A stretch of 64,000 nucleotides of DNA from Candidatus Zixiibacteriota bacterium (GCA_022571845.1 JACZXB010000002.1:231979-295978); one strand, 5' to 3'. Counted from the first letter of the stretch, positions 8,930 to 16,108 are shown. The notes: generated by a model not told the origin, from the letters alone. Made by a program: numbers and translations.

Positions 8930-8969
8930 TTGACTGAAACGCAGTTATACCGATACTTATTAATAAGTA
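8930..8969 (+). promoter_or_regulatory. Promoter with 16-bp palindrome upstream of zapA
   Basis: TTGACT (8930-8935) and GATACT (8952-8957) are 16 bases apart. A perfect 16-bp palindrome, TACTTATTAATAAGTA (8954-8969), overlaps the -10 box and the expected transcription start, where a repressor would sit. This gives zapA-rny a second promoter independent of the pheST operon. Confidence 0.45.
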
Positions 8970-9021
8970 AAAATCGGAATATGAATTTTAATAAGAATTA
9001 GTATTCGTTTATTTTTTAGAG

Positions 9022-9318
9022 ATGTCATTAGATAAAGATAATAAGGTGATTGTGAAAATTTTTGGAGAAGATTATCCCATTATAGGTGTATCTGACACAG
9101 CCCATATTTCAAAAGTCGCCGATTACGTTGACACAAAGATGAATGACATAGCCAAGACCAGTCGCATCCAGTCAAGAGACAAACTGGCTATTTTGACGTC
9201 ATTATCCATAGCCTCGGAACTTCATGAGAAGGCCGATATAGTTAGCCAGGGTGACCAGCAGTATAATCAACAGTTGGATTCTATGATTGCCCGGCTGGAT
9301 AATGCTCTGAGGACTTAA
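9022..9318 (+). CDS. zapA: Cell division protein ZapA
   Basis: A 98-aa protein with the ZapA pattern: N-terminal VIVKIFGEDYPIIG strand-turn-strand, VADYVDTKMNDIAK helix, RDKLAILTSLSIASEL, and a C-terminal coiled coil. ZapA binds FtsZ and bundles protofilaments at midcell. Placement between pheT and rny is seen in many bacteria. Length is normal. Confidence 0.88.
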   Translation: MSLDKDNKVIVKIFGEDYPIIGVSDTAHISKVADYVDTKMNDIAKTSRIQSRDKLAILTSLSIASELHEKADIVSQGDQQYNQQLDSMIARLDNALRT

Positions 9319-9426
9319 TAATCCTTTCATTCTGCCTTTCTCGAATACTCCTTCATTAATTCCTAATCCGTTTCAATATAAACATCCTTGCTGAATTCGG
9401 TCAGCTTGGCCGAAGCGGAGACTGAA

Positions 9427-10992
9427 ATGGAAAATCCTGTTTTGTATATAATTGTTGCCTTAGTAATCGGGGCGGTCTCGTTTTTTGTAGCCAGAATGCT
9501 GGCGCTCAAAAGTATTTCACATAAACTCAATGATGCCGAAAGCCAGTCCAAACGGCTGATAGAGCAGGGAGAAAAAGACGCTGAAATCAAAAAGAAAGAA
9601 GCGATTTTAGAGGCCCGCGAAGAATGGATGAAAGTCAAAGTTGATTTCGAAAAAGAGATCGAATCCAGAAGACGCGAAATAGAATCATCAGAAAAGAGAA
9701 CCGGCGACAAAGAAGCTGATGTCAATAAGCGCCTTGAATTTCTGGACCTGAGAGAGAATGAACTGAGCGGCCGCGAGACTACCATTCAGGGCAAAGAAAA
9801 GGGGCTGGAAATAAGGCAGGAAGAGCTGGAGAAGATTATCTCTCAGCAAAATGAGCGCCTTGAGAAAATTGCTCAGATGACTCCCGAAGAAGCCAAAAAA
9901 CAGCTGATGGAAAATATGGTCAGCGCCGCCAAGATGGAGGCTGCCTCGCATATCAAAGAGATAAAAGAGAAAGCTGAAAAGGATGCTGAAAAAGAAGCCA
10001 AAGAAATAATTTTAGGCTCCATCTATCGCTGCGCTGCCGACCATACTGCCGAGACCACTGTCTCAGTAGTCAATTTGCCCAGTGAAGAGATGAAAGGCCG
10101 GATTATTGGCCGCGAGGGTCGCAATATCCGTTCGTTTGAAACCTTGACCGGCATCGATGTAATTGTTGATGATACCCCCGAAGCTGTAATTTTGTCCGGC
10201 TACGACCCGGTCCGCCGCGAGATTGCCCGAATGGCTTTAGAAAAACTTGTCTCAGACGGCCGTATCCACCCGACCAGAATTGAAGAAGTCGTGGAAAAAT
10301 CGAAGCAAGAGATGGAAGTAAAAGTCCGTGAGGCCGGCGAGCAGGCTTGTTTTGAGCTGAGTATCCACGGTCTTCACGAGGAAATAGTCCACCAGTTGGG
10401 TAAGCTCCACTTCAGAACTTCCTATGGACAGAACGTACTGACGCACTCAAAAGAAGTCTCAATGCTTTGCGGGCTGATGGCAGCCGAACTAGGGCTTGAC
10501 GCTGTCATGGCCAAGCGCTGCGGACTGCTTCACGATTTAGGCAAGGCCATAGACCGTGAGACCGAAGGAACTCACACCCAAATCGGCGCCGAGTATTTAC
10601 GCCGCTATAAAGAGCATGAATTTGTCTCAAACGCGGCCGAGTCGCACCACGATGATGTGCCTATGATTTCTCCCTATCCGGTCCTGGTGCAGGCGGCAGA
10701 TGCTATCTCAGGCTCCAGACCAGGCGCCCGCAGAGAGCCGCTGGAAGCTTATATCAAGCGACTGAAACAGCTCGAAGAACTGGCCGACAGTTTCAAAGGT
10801 GTGGCCAAAGCGTATGCTATTCAGGCCGGCCGCGAAATTCGTGTTATAGTCGAGAATCACGAGCTCGATGATCTGGCCGCAGAAATTCTGGCCAGCGATA
10901 TTGCCGAAAAAATCGAAGGCGAGATGCAGTATCCGGGTCAGATTAAAGTTACAGTTATCCGGGAAACCCGGGCAACTGAATACGCCAGGTAG
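9427..10992 (+). CDS. rny: Ribonuclease Y
   Basis: A membrane-anchored endoribonuclease that initiates mRNA decay. From ATG 9427 (CGGAG seven bases upstream; a longer TTG 9388 start is less likely) the 521-aa protein has one N-terminal membrane helix (VLYIIVALVIGAVSFFV), a long coiled coil (about 25-200), a KH domain (MKGRIIGREGRNIRSFE), and an HD domain with LLHDLGKAIDRE. The C-terminus reads VTVIRETRATEYAR; most family members end in ...EYAK. In other bacteria the next gene is ymdB, which here lies 5.1 kb away beyond an accessory island. A ghost of its last 15 codons lies at 11254. Confidence 0.96.
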   Translation: MENPVLYIIVALVIGAVSFFVARMLALKSISHKLNDAESQSKRLIEQGEKDAEIKKKEAILEAREEWMKVKVDFEKEIESRRREIESSEKRTGDKEADVNKRLEFLDLRENELSGRETTIQGKEKGLEIRQEELEKIISQQNERLEKIAQMTPEEAKKQLMENMVSAAKMEAASHIKEIKEKAEKDAEKEAKEIILGSIYRCAADHTAETTVSVVNLPSEEMKGRIIGREGRNIRSFETLTGIDVIVDDTPEAVILSGYDPVRREIARMALEKLVSDGRIHPTRIEEVVEKSKQEMEVKVREAGEQACFELSIHGLHEEIVHQLGKLHFRTSYGQNVLTHSKEVSMLCGLMAAELGLDAVMAKRCGLLHDLGKAIDRETEGTHTQIGAEYLRRYKEHEFVSNAAESHHDDVPMISPYPVLVQAADAISGSRPGARREPLEAYIKRLKQLEELADSFKGVAKAYAIQAGREIRVIVENHELDDLAAEILASDIAEKIEGEMQYPGQIKVTVIRETRATEYAR

Positions 10993-11109
10993 AGCCTCTG
11001 TCATTCCCGCCAATCTTGTCATTCCCGAGGTTCGTTGTCGGGAATCCAGTTCCCCAAATTTCGAAAGGGTTGAATATATTCAACCCCTACGGGCTCTAAG
11101 CTCCTGTAG

Positions 11110-11132
11110 GTCAGGACTCTTGCAGTCCTGAC
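11110..11132. repeat. REP-like hairpin 1
   Basis: GTCAGGACT pairs perfectly with AGTCCTGAC around loop CTTGC. It is the first of three related hairpins in which both arms changed together. Confidence 0.8.
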
Positions 11133-11253
11133 GCTTTGAGATTGCCGCGTCGTCCCGATTTAAATCGGTTCTTCTCGCAATGACTGTTTTTCAGTACTGC
11201 CGGGTCACAATCCTCCACAGAGTGGAGAATCAAGACCCCGCAGAACGCGCAAA

Positions 11254-11299
11254 GTTACGGTTATCCGCGAGACCCCGGGCAACTGAGTATGCCAAGTAA
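11254..11299 (+). pseudogene. Ghost of the rny 3' end
   Basis: This 46-base stretch repeats the last 15 codons of rny (10948-10992) with one inserted C. Six of seven substitutions are third-position synonymous changes (ACA/ACG, CGG/CGC, GAA/GAG twice, TAC/TAT, TAG/TAA); the seventh changes Arg to Lys, the residue most RNase Y proteins have there. The copy therefore diverged while coding. It is too short to do anything itself. Confidence 0.85.
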
Positions 11300-11328
11300 A
11301 TTCTAATTTTCTAACACTTTTCCTGTAG

Positions 11329-11351
11329 GTCAGGAGTCTTGTACTCCTGAC
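11329..11351. repeat. REP-like hairpin 2
   Basis: GTCAGGAGT pairs perfectly with ACTCCTGAC around CTTGT. Compared with hairpin 1 the stem has a compensated C-G to G-C change. Confidence 0.8.
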
Positions 11352-11366
11352 GGTTGGCTGCGAATA

Positions 11367-11389
11367 GTCAGGACCACAAGGGTCCTGAC
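11367..11389. repeat. REP-like hairpin 3 (inverted orientation)
   Basis: GTCAGGACC pairs perfectly with GGTCCTGAC around ACAAG. Read on the minus strand it is the same element, with loop CTTGT and another compensated stem change. Confidence 0.8.
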
Positions 11390-11495
11390 CTACAATGAAG
11401 ATCTGACATTTTGAGATTGCCGCGTCGTCCCCGACAAATCGGGTTCTCCTCGCAATGACAGTATGTGGCCGCGCCCTCGAAATGGGTTCGTTTTG

Positions 11496-12062
11496 TCATA
11501 TCTTAACATCTTTTTTTGAACGTTTTTTGGATTCGATTGAAGTTTTTCTTTGGATTGTCCTCAGAAGTTTATATGTACGATAGAGTTCACGGTCGAGTCT
11601 CCATTCGTAGCGGAGCAATACCTGTCCCATGCTGCCGTAGGGTATCGAGCGGACGCATGCGCGGGCGCGTTGGGTGGACTCGTGGGGCTGGTCGGGGGAA
11701 TCGACATCATCGGATACTATGGGTAGCGGGGCCAAAAAAGAGGCGGTTAACTGCTCGTTTACGGTGGCGGATTCGGCGTTTATGGCACGGCGGTAACGCC
11801 AGATGCAGTTGGCGATTTTGAGTACGAGATGTTGCTGGAAGATGCCGCTTGGTTTGAGTTCTTCGAACAGAGAATCGACTAACTGGTCGTAGAGTGTGCG
11901 GCTTTCTTTAAGGTGGGGGGAATTGATAACGATATCGGTGGCGTGGAGGCCGTGGGTTATGGCATTTAGGCTGGAGATTTTTTTGCCGGCTTCGGTCTTG
12001 GGTCCGGTTGACTTCTGGGCATTTTGCCGGTTTGCTTCTATCTTTTTTTCACTTGTGGACAT
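11496..12062 (-). CDS. KSTGPKT-type protein of unknown function
   Basis: A 188-aa soluble, basic protein. Its N-terminus has the NRQNAQKSTGPKT...GKKISSLNAITHGLHA signature of a widespread family of unknown function that often occurs in many copies in genomes of environmental bacteria. The rest is helical and charged, ending in a Lys-rich tail. No catalytic motif is evident. On the minus strand TTGACC and TATAAC lie just upstream with little leader. The gene lies between REP-like cassettes and a G-rich repeat, suggesting it belongs to a mobile or repeat-associated module. Confidence 0.6.
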   Translation of the reverse strand: MSTSEKKIEANRQNAQKSTGPKTEAGKKISSLNAITHGLHATDIVINSPHLKESRTLYDQLVDSLFEELKPSGIFQQHLVLKIANCIWRYRRAINAESATVNEQLTASFLAPLPIVSDDVDSPDQPHESTQRARACVRSIPYGSMGQVLLRYEWRLDRELYRTYKLLRTIQRKTSIESKKRSKKDVKI

Positions 12063-12097
12063 AGTTATAGGTCTCTTTACTTAACAAGGTCAACCGA

Positions 12098-12136
12098 GTA
12101 TTTTGCGGGGATTTGGTGGGGAATCTGTGGGGGGGG
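12098..12136. repeat. G-rich direct repeat, copy 1
   Basis: Starts GTATTTTGCGGGGATTTGG and runs into several G tracts ending in eight consecutive Gs. A close direct copy lies at 14072-14110. The two bracket the TIR-caspase operon. The G runs could form a quadruplex on the plus strand. Confidence 0.7.
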
Positions 12137-12185
12137 AACTCATTATATTATAGCGGACTTCCCCGGACATAAACACCATTGAAAT

Positions 12186-13145
12186 TTATAACAAATGTCC
12201 CATTGCCATTCTCCAATAGTGCTGTCCTAGCGGAGTCAGCCGGCACGATTTGGAATTGAGAGCCGCGTAATACATATGTTCTCCTCCGACAGTTTCAACA
12301 AGCTTTGCGTCCCGAAACCGTTGTAAAATTTCAAAGATTCCTTCATTTGTTGCGTTTCGGGGCTGTTCTGTAGGCTCGAACGAAGGATCTAGGTTCATTT
12401 CGTCGTCATAATTTAAGAAGAATTTAGGTAATTTTCGCAGTTCCTCAACAGTTACGCTAGGAAAACAAGACCGAAGGACATGTAGTCGGTTTAAACTTGC
12501 CTTAAAGGTCGGACGCTGATCCCAAGGACCAAAAGATTCATCCAGATATGAATAGATTCCGGCAAGAGTTACCTTGCCAATGACATCCGCCGCTCCACCA
12601 TCCAAAGCTGCACAAAAATATACCGAGAATAAACCACGACCAGTTGGTGTTTCAGTAGATATCTGGTCAGAGCGGCTTGCTGTGAGAATTGCAACTCCTT
12701 GTTTCAACACATCAACATCTGACGCTAATTGAGGCACCCCACCCGCGGCACCTGAGAAACAGCAATCCAGTATTATAATGATTTCTCCAATAAGTGAATT
12801 GTTAACTTTTCCCATAATAGCTGATAGTGGTACACCTAAATCAGAATTATCTCCATCTTGTGCAACTATAATTACATCATTATTAGTTGCAGAACCATGT
12901 CCAGCAAAATAGAATAGTGCTACGTCCGCACCAGGCTTGAACAATTCGTCAAGATGTTCTAGAACGTTTTTTCTATTAATTCGGGAGTCTTTTGTCGTGT
13001 AAGAACGACAATGAAAATTAGGAGAGCCGTCTTGATGATTCGCAAGTAATTGAGTAGTAGCCAAGACATCGTTTACACATCCCTCCAATGTCCCAAAATT
13101 CTCGTAGTCGTCTATGCCAATCAAAAGGGCACGTTTCATTCCCAT
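12186..13145 (-). CDS. Caspase-like protease (peptidase C14 fold) with winged-helix-like C-terminus
   Basis: A 319-aa soluble protein. Residues 3-230 form a caspase/metacaspase domain: KRALLIGIDDYENFG start, catalytic histidine in FAGHG (H83), catalytic cysteine in LDCCFSG (C129), then ILTASRSDQISTE and the QRPTF segment. The last 60 residues (about 262-319, EGIFEILQRFRDAKLVE ... RLTPLGQHYWRM) look like a winged helix. The start ATG shares one base with the TAA of the upstream TIR gene (TAATG), so the two are translationally coupled. By analogy with type IV Thoeris this would be the death effector, an indiscriminate protease activated by a TIR-made nucleotide; that role is inferred. A stand-alone metacaspase is the alternative. 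Confidence 0.88.
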   Translation of the reverse strand: MGMKRALLIGIDDYENFGTLEGCVNDVLATTQLLANHQDGSPNFHCRSYTTKDSRINRKNVLEHLDELFKPGADVALFYFAGHGSATNNDVIIVAQDGDNSDLGVPLSAIMGKVNNSLIGEIIIILDCCFSGAAGGVPQLASDVDVLKQGVAILTASRSDQISTETPTGRGLFSVYFCAALDGGAADVIGKVTLAGIYSYLDESFGPWDQRPTFKASLNRLHVLRSCFPSVTVEELRKLPKFFLNYDDEMNLDPSFEPTEQPRNATNEGIFEILQRFRDAKLVETVGGEHMYYAALNSKSCRLTPLGQHYWRMAMGHLL

Positions 13146-13525
13146 TACAAACTGTCAATAAATTCAGCAATCCCGTCCCACGTCCAAACAATGATCCGGT
13201 AACCCTGCATTACTACTGGCTTTGTTCTGTCATCTGAATATGCCCAAAGACCAATGAGCTTTTTACCTTCTTCTTTGGCACATTTGATTTCCCACTTCTC
13301 ACCGCTTGAATTTTGAGTATTCTTGCTTACCAAAGCAATAACACCATCAGAACGTTTGATTCTGGTTCGGACTCTTTCTTTCCAATCCTCGTCATAGGGT
13401 TCTTTTACGGACATATCCACGTACTCGAATGGCGAATCTGTATTTAGAGATTGCCCTTTAAGTAAATCCCTTTGACGAACATCTTCTATTGCAAATGCAA
13501 CGAAAACAATCTTTTTATCGGCCAC
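13145..13525 (-). CDS. ThsB-like TIR domain protein
   Basis: A 126-aa protein made of a single TIR-like domain of the DUF1863/ThsB type. The order is KIVFVAFAIEDVRQRDLLKG (strand A and first helix), FEYVDMSVKEPYDEDWKERV, RIKRSDGVIALVSKNTQNS, then the helix with KWEIKCAKEEGK, where E79 is the expected catalytic glutamate, and KLIGLWAY. TIR domains of this family in Thoeris systems convert NAD+ into cyclic ADP-ribose isomers after phage infection. It starts at GTG 13525 behind AAGGGGA. It is the first gene of a two-gene operon with the caspase. No membrane segment or other fused domain. Confidence 0.85.
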   Translation of the reverse strand: MADKKIVFVAFAIEDVRQRDLLKGQSLNTDSPFEYVDMSVKEPYDEDWKERVRTRIKRSDGVIALVSKNTQNSSGEKWEIKCAKEEGKKLIGLWAYSDDRTKPVVMQGYRIIVWTWDGIAEFIDSL

Positions 13526-13829
13526 ATTTGTCCCCTTTCTACATTAATGATTTACTTGGTACTGAATTCGCCCAATTGCTCACTTTATTCACAAGATTAT
13601 ATCAAAATATAGAAATATGGGAGAAATTAGTCAATAACAAATCGAGGTTACTTGTAAACAAATGACCATCTCATTGAGGCATCCTTTCAATCGGCCAACG
13701 ACTTGATTTATGCCGTTACTTTCTTTTTCGCAGGTAGCTCGCCTTCTAGGTGGGTTCCCGTCTAACTGCCCAAATTTATTTAAACCCACCATAAATGGTG
13801 GGGCACCCACGACTACACCTTGAAATATT

Positions 13830-14030
13830 CTATTGCGCATATACTATAGATATATTAAACTCTACTCTAAGTTATATTAAGCTAATGGTTTGGTGTATGG
13901 CGATGCACCGACCTTTCGACCCCCATCCGACAAGTCGGACTTGGGACTAATGCAGGCTCAGGGCGACGGATTCTGACGCCTAGAAGATGGATTCCCGACT
14001 ACGGATCTCCCCGAGGCATTGCTCGGGACT
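13830..14030. repeat. Direct repeat flanking propeller gene, copy A
   Basis: Two blocks recur as copy B at 15706-15855: CTATTGCGC...TGTATGGCGATGCACCGA (13830-13911) and ATGGATTCCCGACTACGGAT...CTCGGGACT (13987-14030, one mismatch over 44 bases). Copy A carries extra bases between the blocks. Confidence 0.75.
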
Positions 14031-14071
14031 TCGTCCGCTCAGGACAGGCCTTTGTTCTAATAGGTCTGCTG

Positions 14072-14110
14072 GTATTTTGGGGGGATTTGGTGGGGATTTT
14101 GTGGGAGGGG
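14072..14110. repeat. G-rich direct repeat, copy 2
   Basis: Starts GTATTTTGGGGGGATTTGG and is a near copy of 12098-12136 in the same orientation. Both copies also have an ATAGGTCT/AATAGGTCT element shortly upstream. Confidence 0.7.
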
Positions 14111-14124
14111 TAGGGCGTTTTCCC

Positions 14125-15486
14125 TCAACAGCCTGGCGGTACCGGGCCTCCTCTGAATATGACATCGACCAGATATGTCAAATCCAGAATATCTGCTGAA
14201 TTGCCATCTCCATTGACATCACTTTCCCCGTCGCACGGGCCGGAGTTTCCACTGCCACGAAATATGAAATCCACCAAAAACGTCAAATCCAGGATGTCGG
14301 CATTATTTCCGTCATAGTTGACGTCACCTCGCTTTCCGATACAGCAACTAATCTTTGTCCAGCGCGCCAGGTTTGCGCAAGGTTTACCTCCTGCAGTGTC
14401 AAAGCTGCCCCCCACAATCAGGCTGTTTTCGTATTCTATCAGGGCTTGTGCATATCTATCAACTCCAAGACCGATTCCCGAACCCAGAGGCGACCACGAA
14501 GAACCATCCCAGGAGGCTATACCGATGGCGGGGAAAGTTCCAGCAGAGTCAAAATCACCAACCACTATCAATTTGGCGTCATAATTGGTTAGAGCGACAC
14601 CCCACGCCCACACACTGGAGGTTTCCAATCCTGTTCCTAATGCCGACCAAGACACGCCGTCCCAGGAAGCTATACTACTGGCGTGGACTACTTCAAATCC
14701 AATCCAGTCAAAGATTCCGCACGCTATCAGTTTATTGTCGTAAACAATCAGGTCGGAGACTCCGCCGTACAGTAATTTTTCAAATGTTGTCCAGTTCGTA
14801 TCGTTCCAGGAAGAGAAAACGTATTCCCAATTCGTTTCATAAAACAAGTATCCGGCCACTATTAAATTGTTCTCGTAAACAGTCGCGGCGAATGGCAGAC
14901 TGTAAGGTCCCAAACCCAGATTGTTCCAGGTAGATCCGTCCCAGGAAAAGACGGCGCCACCGGCATCGGCATACTCGAATATAGTGAATGCTGCTGTGGC
15001 GAAGAGGTTACCTTGAAAGACTGCAAATTCATTTACCTGAGCAGATAAGACCGGTTCCTCAGAATTGATTCCCTTTCCTAATAGGGTCCACGTAGACCCG
15101 TCCCAGGCGGCAACGTTATAGACTGTATCCCCAAGGACGTAGGCGCTCCCCCCGGCGATCAGTTTCCCACTGTGAACTGTCAGAGCTTCTACTCGAAATG
15201 TCGTCCCGTTTCCCAATGCCGACCAGGTGGAACCGTCCCAGGCAGCTACGTGATTGACAGTATCACTGCCGGCGAGCTCAAAATATCCCCCTGCAATCAA
15301 TTTATTGTCGTAAACGGTTAAAGCACGAACTGTCCCATTCAATCCGTTTTCAGGAGTAGAAACAGAAACGTCCCAGTAAATGTCATCGGGGTCGGGGTCT
15401 GATGCTGAGGCACTCGAAACCTGCACCAGCAGGGCTGTACAAATGAAGAGGATTAGTGTGATGTTAAAATATATGAGCTTCTTCAT
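14125..15486 (-). CDS. Secreted beta-propeller protein with dockerin-like C-terminus
   Basis: A 453-aa protein with an N-terminal signal peptide (hydrophobic FNITLILFICTALLVQV, cleavage near SSASA). Residues about 45-380 are six or seven repeats of the form AAWDGSTWSALG ... VEALTVHSGKLIAGG, consistent with a beta-propeller. The last 70 residues hold two dockerin-type repeats: GDVNYDGNNADILDLTFLVDFIF and SDVNGDGNSADILDLTYLVDVIF, each followed by an RG-rich turn. These D-x-N-x-D-G loops resemble calcium-binding dockerin loops and in this lineage probably serve as a surface-sorting or attachment module rather than a true cellulosomal dockerin. The gene is flanked by direct repeats. Substrate or partner unknown. 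Confidence 0.82.
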   Translation of the reverse strand: MKKLIYFNITLILFICTALLVQVSSASASDPDPDDIYWDVSVSTPENGLNGTVRALTVYDNKLIAGGYFELAGSDTVNHVAAWDGSTWSALGNGTTFRVEALTVHSGKLIAGGSAYVLGDTVYNVAAWDGSTWTLLGKGINSEEPVLSAQVNEFAVFQGNLFATAAFTIFEYADAGGAVFSWDGSTWNNLGLGPYSLPFAATVYENNLIVAGYLFYETNWEYVFSSWNDTNWTTFEKLLYGGVSDLIVYDNKLIACGIFDWIGFEVVHASSIASWDGVSWSALGTGLETSSVWAWGVALTNYDAKLIVVGDFDSAGTFPAIGIASWDGSSWSPLGSGIGLGVDRYAQALIEYENSLIVGGSFDTAGGKPCANLARWTKISCCIGKRGDVNYDGNNADILDLTFLVDFIFRGSGNSGPCDGESDVNGDGNSADILDLTYLVDVIFRGGPVPPGC

Positions 15487-15705
15487 AAATCTTAATGCAA
15501 GCGGCTTGTCAGTAGGCGATTACAGCAAGCCTCGTGCGGTGAACTGGCGATGAAATGAAACTAAGGCTGCCTTTCAGGGCAAACAGAATAACCCCTCGTG
15601 ACCTTCTCAATTTCTACAAATATATGGTGTTTTAAGTCTCCATGCAAGACTTATTTCATCAGTTAAAGTTAGCCGGTTCTTACGTCTCAACTCTGATAAT
15701 CAATC

Positions 15706-15855
15706 CTATTGCGCTTTATGCTGTAATATATTAAACTCTACTCTGAGTTATATTGTGCTAATGGTTTGGTGTATGGCGAGGCACCGAAGATGGAATCCAG
15801 CCGACTATTGTATGGATTCCCGACTACGGATTTCCCCGAGGCATTGCTCGGGACT
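15706..15855. repeat. Direct repeat flanking propeller gene, copy B
   Basis: Same orientation and block order as copy A: 15706-15787 matches 13830-13911, and 15812-15855 matches 13987-14030 with one mismatch. Confidence 0.75.
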
Positions 15856-15938
15856 AAAGCGGGAATGACAAGAGGAAGATGGGTTCCAGCCTACGCCCCC
15901 TATGGGGACTAAAGCGGGAATGACAAGAGGAAGATGGA
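15850..15938. repeat. Tandem REP-like repeat, two units
   Basis: GGGACTAAAGCGGGAATGAC followed by AAGAGGAAGATGG occurs at 15850 and again at 15905, a 55-base period. The second unit runs into a GATTCCCGCCTGCGCGGGAA palindrome, the same palindrome type that the IS30 element has entered at 39069. Confidence 0.7.
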
Positions 15939-16108
15939 TTCCCGCCTGCGCGGGAATGACAGATAATGGGCGGGAATGACAGGGTGGGGCAGATGAGGAC
16001 ATCTGCCGCCCACATATTCTGGCGCCCATGAAGAAGGGGCAGATGAGGACCAGTCTTGCGCTGGCCGCCCACAACGTAGAATAAGAATCGCCTTAGAAAG
16101 TACGGGTA

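Larger units (their letters stand above)
10993..11495. repeat. REP-like repeat cassettes downstream of rny
   Basis: This 503-bp gene-free stretch holds two related cassettes. Each contains a GTCAGGA...TCCTGAC hairpin (11110-11132; 11329-11351, with an inverted relative at 11367-11389) followed by a GAGATTGCCGCGTCGTCCC...CGCAATGAC block (11138-11184; 11413-11459). The second cassette is preceded by the rny tail ghost. TCATTCCCG pieces lie at 11000-11050. No coding potential was found. Confidence 0.8.
13526..14124. repeat. Repeat-filled gap between the TIR and propeller genes
   Basis: This 599-bp gap has no convincing gene. It contains a hairpin CCCACCAT-AA-ATGGTGGG (13785-13802), direct repeat copy A (13830-14030) and the second G-rich repeat (14072-14110). 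The upstream region of the TIR gene (13526-13650) is AT-rich and should hold its promoter, but no clear -35/-10 pair was found. Confidence 0.65.
15487..16108. repeat. Repeat-rich gap upstream of ymdB
   Basis: A 622-bp gap without a credible gene. It holds direct repeat copy B (15706-15855), a tandem repeat of about 46 bases with 55-base spacing (15850-15938, GGGACTAAAGCGGGAATGAC...), GCGGGAATGAC palindrome pieces (to 15985), and two GGGGCAGATGAGGAC hairpin elements (15987-16075). The first 200 bp must hold the promoter of the minus-strand propeller gene; no clear boxes were identified. Confidence 0.65.

Noticed and set aside
9319-9426. 6S RNA, often found after zapA
   Set aside because: The gap is only 108 bases and no long bulged hairpin is visible.
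12186-13525. CBASS or a classical two-gene Thoeris with ThsA (SIR2/SLOG)
   Set aside because: No cyclase (CD-NTase), SLOG, SIR2 or macro domain is present; the effector is a caspase.
13631-13840. 69-aa minus-strand frame upstream of the TIR gene, possible third defence gene
   Set aside because: It runs through a CCCACCAT/ATGGTGGG hairpin and repeat-like sequence, lacks a ribosome binding site and shows no protein-like composition.
13980-14165. 61-aa Pro-rich minus-strand frame
   Set aside because: Most of it is a translation of the G-rich repeat and direct repeat copy A, so it is repeat-derived.
15850-15985. Possible CRISPR array
   Set aside because: Only two units, spacers do not have uniform length, units are palindromic REP-type sequence, and no cas genes are present.
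10993-16108. Prophage or integrative element with integrase
   Set aside because: No integrase, recombinase or phage structural gene is present; boundaries are repeats only.
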